A stretch of DNA of 64,000 nucleotides from assembly GCA_964035545.1 (NCBI GenBank), contig OZ037768.1, positions 14,818,175-14,882,174 of the forward strand, written 5' to 3'. This stretch comes from Bugula neritina (Eukaryota; Bryozoa; Gymnolaemata; Cheilostomatida; Bugulidae). Made by a program: the position numbers and the translations under genes. Shown here piece after piece: positions 60,879 through 64,000 of the stretch. The notes beneath the pieces were generated by a model. The model did not search any database. It saw only the letters and a list, made by a program, of their open reading frames with translations, and was not told the DNA's origin. Each line of letters opens with the position of its first letter. Position 1 is the first letter of the stretch.

Positions 60879-63800
60879 GGTAACCTACTGTAATATGTTG
60901 CAAACCACTGAAACATACTGCATCATCCTGCAACAAAATGAAATATACGGTAACACTGAAGCATACTGCAATATACTGAGATATACTGTAACAACTAAGA
61001 CATACTGCAACATACCAAAAAAAATGGTTACCTACTGAAATATGTTACAAACTACTGAAACATACTGCAACATACTGCAACATAATGAAATATACTGCAA
61101 CATGCTGAAAGATACTGCAACATAATGCAACATACTGAAACACTATAGAATATTGAAATATACTGCAACATACTGAAATATACAGCAAGATACTGCGAAA
61201 TACTGAAATACATAGTAAGATACCTAAATACACTGCAACATACTGCAACATACTGCAACATATTGAAATACACTGTAACATATTGAAAAACACTGCAACA
61301 CATTGAAATATACCGCAACATACCGAAGTATATGGTAGCCTACTGAAATATACTGCGACATACTGAAATACACTGTAACGTACTGAAATACACTGCAACA
61401 TACTGAAATACACTGTAACATATTAAAATACACTGCAACACACTGAAATATACTGAAACATAACGAAATATATGGTAACCCACTAAAATATGTTGCAAAC
61501 CACTGAAATATACTGCAACATACTGCAACATAATGAAGTATACTGCAACATAGTGAAATATACTGCAAGATACTGCAACATACTGAAATACACTGTAACG
61601 TACTGAAATACACTGCAACATACTGAAATATACTGCATGATACTGCAACATACTGATACACATTGTAAGATACTGAAATACACTGCAACATACCGCAACA
61701 TACTGCAACGTATTGAAATACACTGTAACATATTGAAAAACACTGCAACACATCGAAATATACTGCAACATACTGAAACATACGGCAACATACTGAAATA
61801 TACTGCGACACATTGAAATATAGTGCAACATACTGAAATATGCTGTAGCATACTGAAATACACTGCAATACACTGAAGTATACTGTAATATACAGAAACG
61901 TACTGTAACATACTGAAACATACGGCAACATACTAAAATATACTGCAACACATTGAAATATACTGCAACATACTGAAATACACCGTAACATACTAAACTC
62001 CACTGCAACATTCTGAATTACACTGTAACACATTGAAATACACTGCAACACAATGAATTATACTGAAATACATTGTAAGATACTGAAATACACTGCAAGA
62101 TACTGCAACATAATGGAATATATGTTAACCTACTGAAATATGTTGAAAACTACTGAAATATACTGCAACATAATGCACCATAATGAAAGATACTGCAACA
62201 TACTGAAATAAACTGCAAGATACTGCAACATACTGAAATACACTGCAACACACTGAAGTATACTGTAATATACAGAAATGTACCGTAAAATACTGAAATA
62301 TACTTCAACATACTGAAAAACACCTAAAAATATTGAAACATACTGATATACACTGAAACATACTGAAATACACTGCAACACATTGGAATATACTGCAGTA
62401 TACCGAAATATATGGTAACCTACTGAAGTATGTTGCAAACTACTGAAATATACTGCAACATACTGAAATACGCCGTAACATACTGAAATACACTGCAACA
62501 TACTGAAATACACTGCAAGATACTGCAACATACTGAAACATACCGAAATATAAGGTAACCTACTGAAATATGTTGCAAACCACTGAAACATACTGCATAA
62601 TCATGCAACAAAATGAAATAAACGGTAACACTGAAGCATACTGCAATATACTGAAATATAGTGTAACATACTAAGACATACTGCAACATACCGAAATATA
62701 TGGTAACCTACTGAAATATGTTGCAAACGACTGAAATATACTGCAACATACTGCAACATATTGAAGTATACTGCAACATACTGAAATATACTGCAAGATA
62801 CTCCAACATACTGAAATACACTGTAACATACTGAAATACACTGCAACATACTGAAATACACTGCAAGATACTGCAACATACTGAAACACATTGTAAGATA
62901 CTGAAATGCACTGCAACATACCGCAACATACTGCAACGTATTGAAATACACTGTAACATATTGAAAAACACTGCAACACATTGAAATATACTGCAACATA
63001 CTAAAACATACGGCAACATACTGAAATATACTGCGACACATTGAAATATAGTGCAACATACTGAAATATGCTGTAGCATACTGAAATACACTGCAATACA
63101 CTGAAGTATACTGTAATATACAGAAACGTACTGTAACATACTGAAACATACGGCAACATACTAAAATATACTGCGACACATTGAAACATACTGCAACATA
63201 CTGAAACACACCAAAACATACTAAACTCCCCTGCAACATTCTGAAATACACTGTAACACATTGAAATACACTGCAACACAGTGAATTACACTGAAATACA
63301 TTGTAAGATACGGAAACACACTGCAACATACTGCAACATAATGAAATATATGGTAACCTACTGAAATATGTTGAAAACTACTGAAATATACTGCAACATT
63401 ATGCAACATAATGAAAGATACTGCAATATACTGAAATAAACTGCAAGATACTGCAACATACTGAAATACACTGTAACATACTGAAATACACTGTAACATA
63501 TTGAAATACACTGCGACATACTGCAACATACTGAAAAACGCTGTAACATATTGAAATACACTGCAAGACACTGAAATATTCCGCAACATACCGAAATATA
63601 TGGTAATCTAATGAGATATTCTGTAACACGTTGAAGTACACTGCAACATACTGAAATACACTGCAACACACTAAATTATACTGTAATTTACAGAAATGTA
63701 CTGCAACATACTGGAATATACTGCAAGATACTGCAACATACTGAAATACACTGTAACATAATGCAATACACTGCAACATACTGAAATATATTGCATGATA

Positions 63801-64000
63801 CTGCAACATACTGATACACATTGTAAGATACTGAAATGCACTGCTACATACTGAAATATGCTGCATGATACTGCAACATACTCATACACATTGTAAGATA
63901 CTGAAATACACTGCAACATACCGCAACATACTGCAACGTATTGAAATACACTGTAACATATTGAAAAACACTGCAACACATTGAAATATACTGCAACATA
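60879..64000 (+). repeat. U unit 6 (at least 3,122 bp, cut by the window edge), type b without the large deletion
   Basis: Alpha-like half 60,879-62,413 (1,535 bp; 2 bp lost near 61,141). It has the type b AATGCACCATAATG word, the 20-bp loss, and the ATAGTGTAACATAC and GAAACACATTG alleles of unit 4. It keeps the full core 2 to core 3 interval. It looks like the undeleted form from which unit 4 arose. The array continues past 64,000. Confidence 0.85.

Larger units (their letters stand above)
1..64000. repeat. Decamer satellite array filling the entire window
   Basis: Every stretch I read is built from 10-bp words in two main forms, ACTGAAATAC-like and ACTGCAACAT-like, usually alternating so that the next period is 20 bp. 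All copies point the same way; I saw no inverted segment. Common variants replace CTG with TTG, CCG or ATG, and CAAC with CGAC or TAAC. Every block has AA or AAA in the middle of each word. No flanking unique DNA, gene, transposon end or telomeric repeat is present, so both array edges lie outside the window. Large size, uniform orientation and nested higher-order repeats are typical of eukaryotic heterochromatic satellites; which chromosome region and which species cannot be told from here. Confidence 0.97.

Noticed and set aside
210-63979. Hundreds of - strand open frames of 62-275 codons with Cys/Tyr/Phe/Gln-rich decapeptide repeats
   Set aside because: All three frames are open at once with the same rotating decapeptide, and frames begin and end where repeat variants create ATG or stops. 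No codon-position bias, promoter or conserved domain is visible. They are products of the 10-bp consensus.
1-64000. CRISPR array
   Set aside because: There are no unique spacers: the supposed spacers are themselves decamer repeats, and no cas genes are present.
1-64000. Telomeric or simple microsatellite DNA
   Set aside because: The unit is 10 bp, contains CTG and AA, and lacks the G-rich strand of telomere repeats. The kilobase HORs go beyond a simple microsatellite.
1-64000. Transposable elements as the source of module borders
   Set aside because: No terminal inverted or direct repeats, target-site duplications, poly-A tails or transposase/reverse-transcriptase coding could be seen. The border words are modified decamers.
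1-64000. CENP-B box marking a centromeric satellite
   Set aside because: I saw no match to the YTTCGTTGGAARCGGGA consensus; the array is poor in G runs and in CpG. A centromeric role remains possible but is not supported by this motif.

Overview
The whole 64-kb window is one uninterrupted block of satellite DNA. I see no protein-coding gene, RNA gene, transposon or unique flanking sequence. The base unit is a 10-bp word in two alternating flavours, about ACTGAAATAC and ACTGCAACAT, always head to tail in the same orientation. By consensus the DNA is about 35% G+C. The + strand is very rich in A and C and poor in G. A tandem array of this size with nested higher-order repeats (HORs) points to a eukaryotic nuclear genome, in pericentromeric, centromeric or subtelomeric heterochromatin assembled from long reads. 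I cannot name the species from sequence alone.

The decamers are organised into kilobase modules, each starting at a recurrent out-of-register word containing GGTAACC. I name the modules alpha (about 1,457-1,458 bp), beta (1,266 bp) and gamma (1,887-1,888 bp). A shared core of about 270 bp, here called K, begins AACGTATTGA and contains GCTGTAGCAT. It occurs once in alpha and twice in gamma, 1,020 bp apart. Array I (1-10,111) is beta-gamma-alpha with a period of 4,611 bp: two full copies plus a truncated third. Array II (10,112-31,440) is a complex super-repeat present twice and held at an offset of 11,124 bp over most of its length. Array III (31,441-45,770) is alpha-gamma-alpha with a period of 4,803 bp: two full copies and a third that is shortened and then diverges. 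Array IV (45,931-64,000) is a related but distinct family of U units (2,060, 3,435, 3,623, 2,435, 3,395 and at least 3,122 bp). Its larger period of 9,493 bp links units 2-3-4 to 5-6.

The blocks read as a record of unequal crossing-over. Most large and small length changes are exact multiples of 10 bp (20, 40, 50, 1,000). Two U-unit deletions (1,248 and 1,000 bp) are explained exactly by recombination between K cores. One segment inside array II (18,579-18,940, repeated at 29,703-30,064) has the spacing of the array IV family, so the families have exchanged DNA.

The - strand is open in all three frames for up to 275 codons, but only because its decamer consensus contains no stop word in any phase. 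The decapeptide translations (VAVCCSMLQY-like) are a by-product of the repeat and should not be annotated as proteins.
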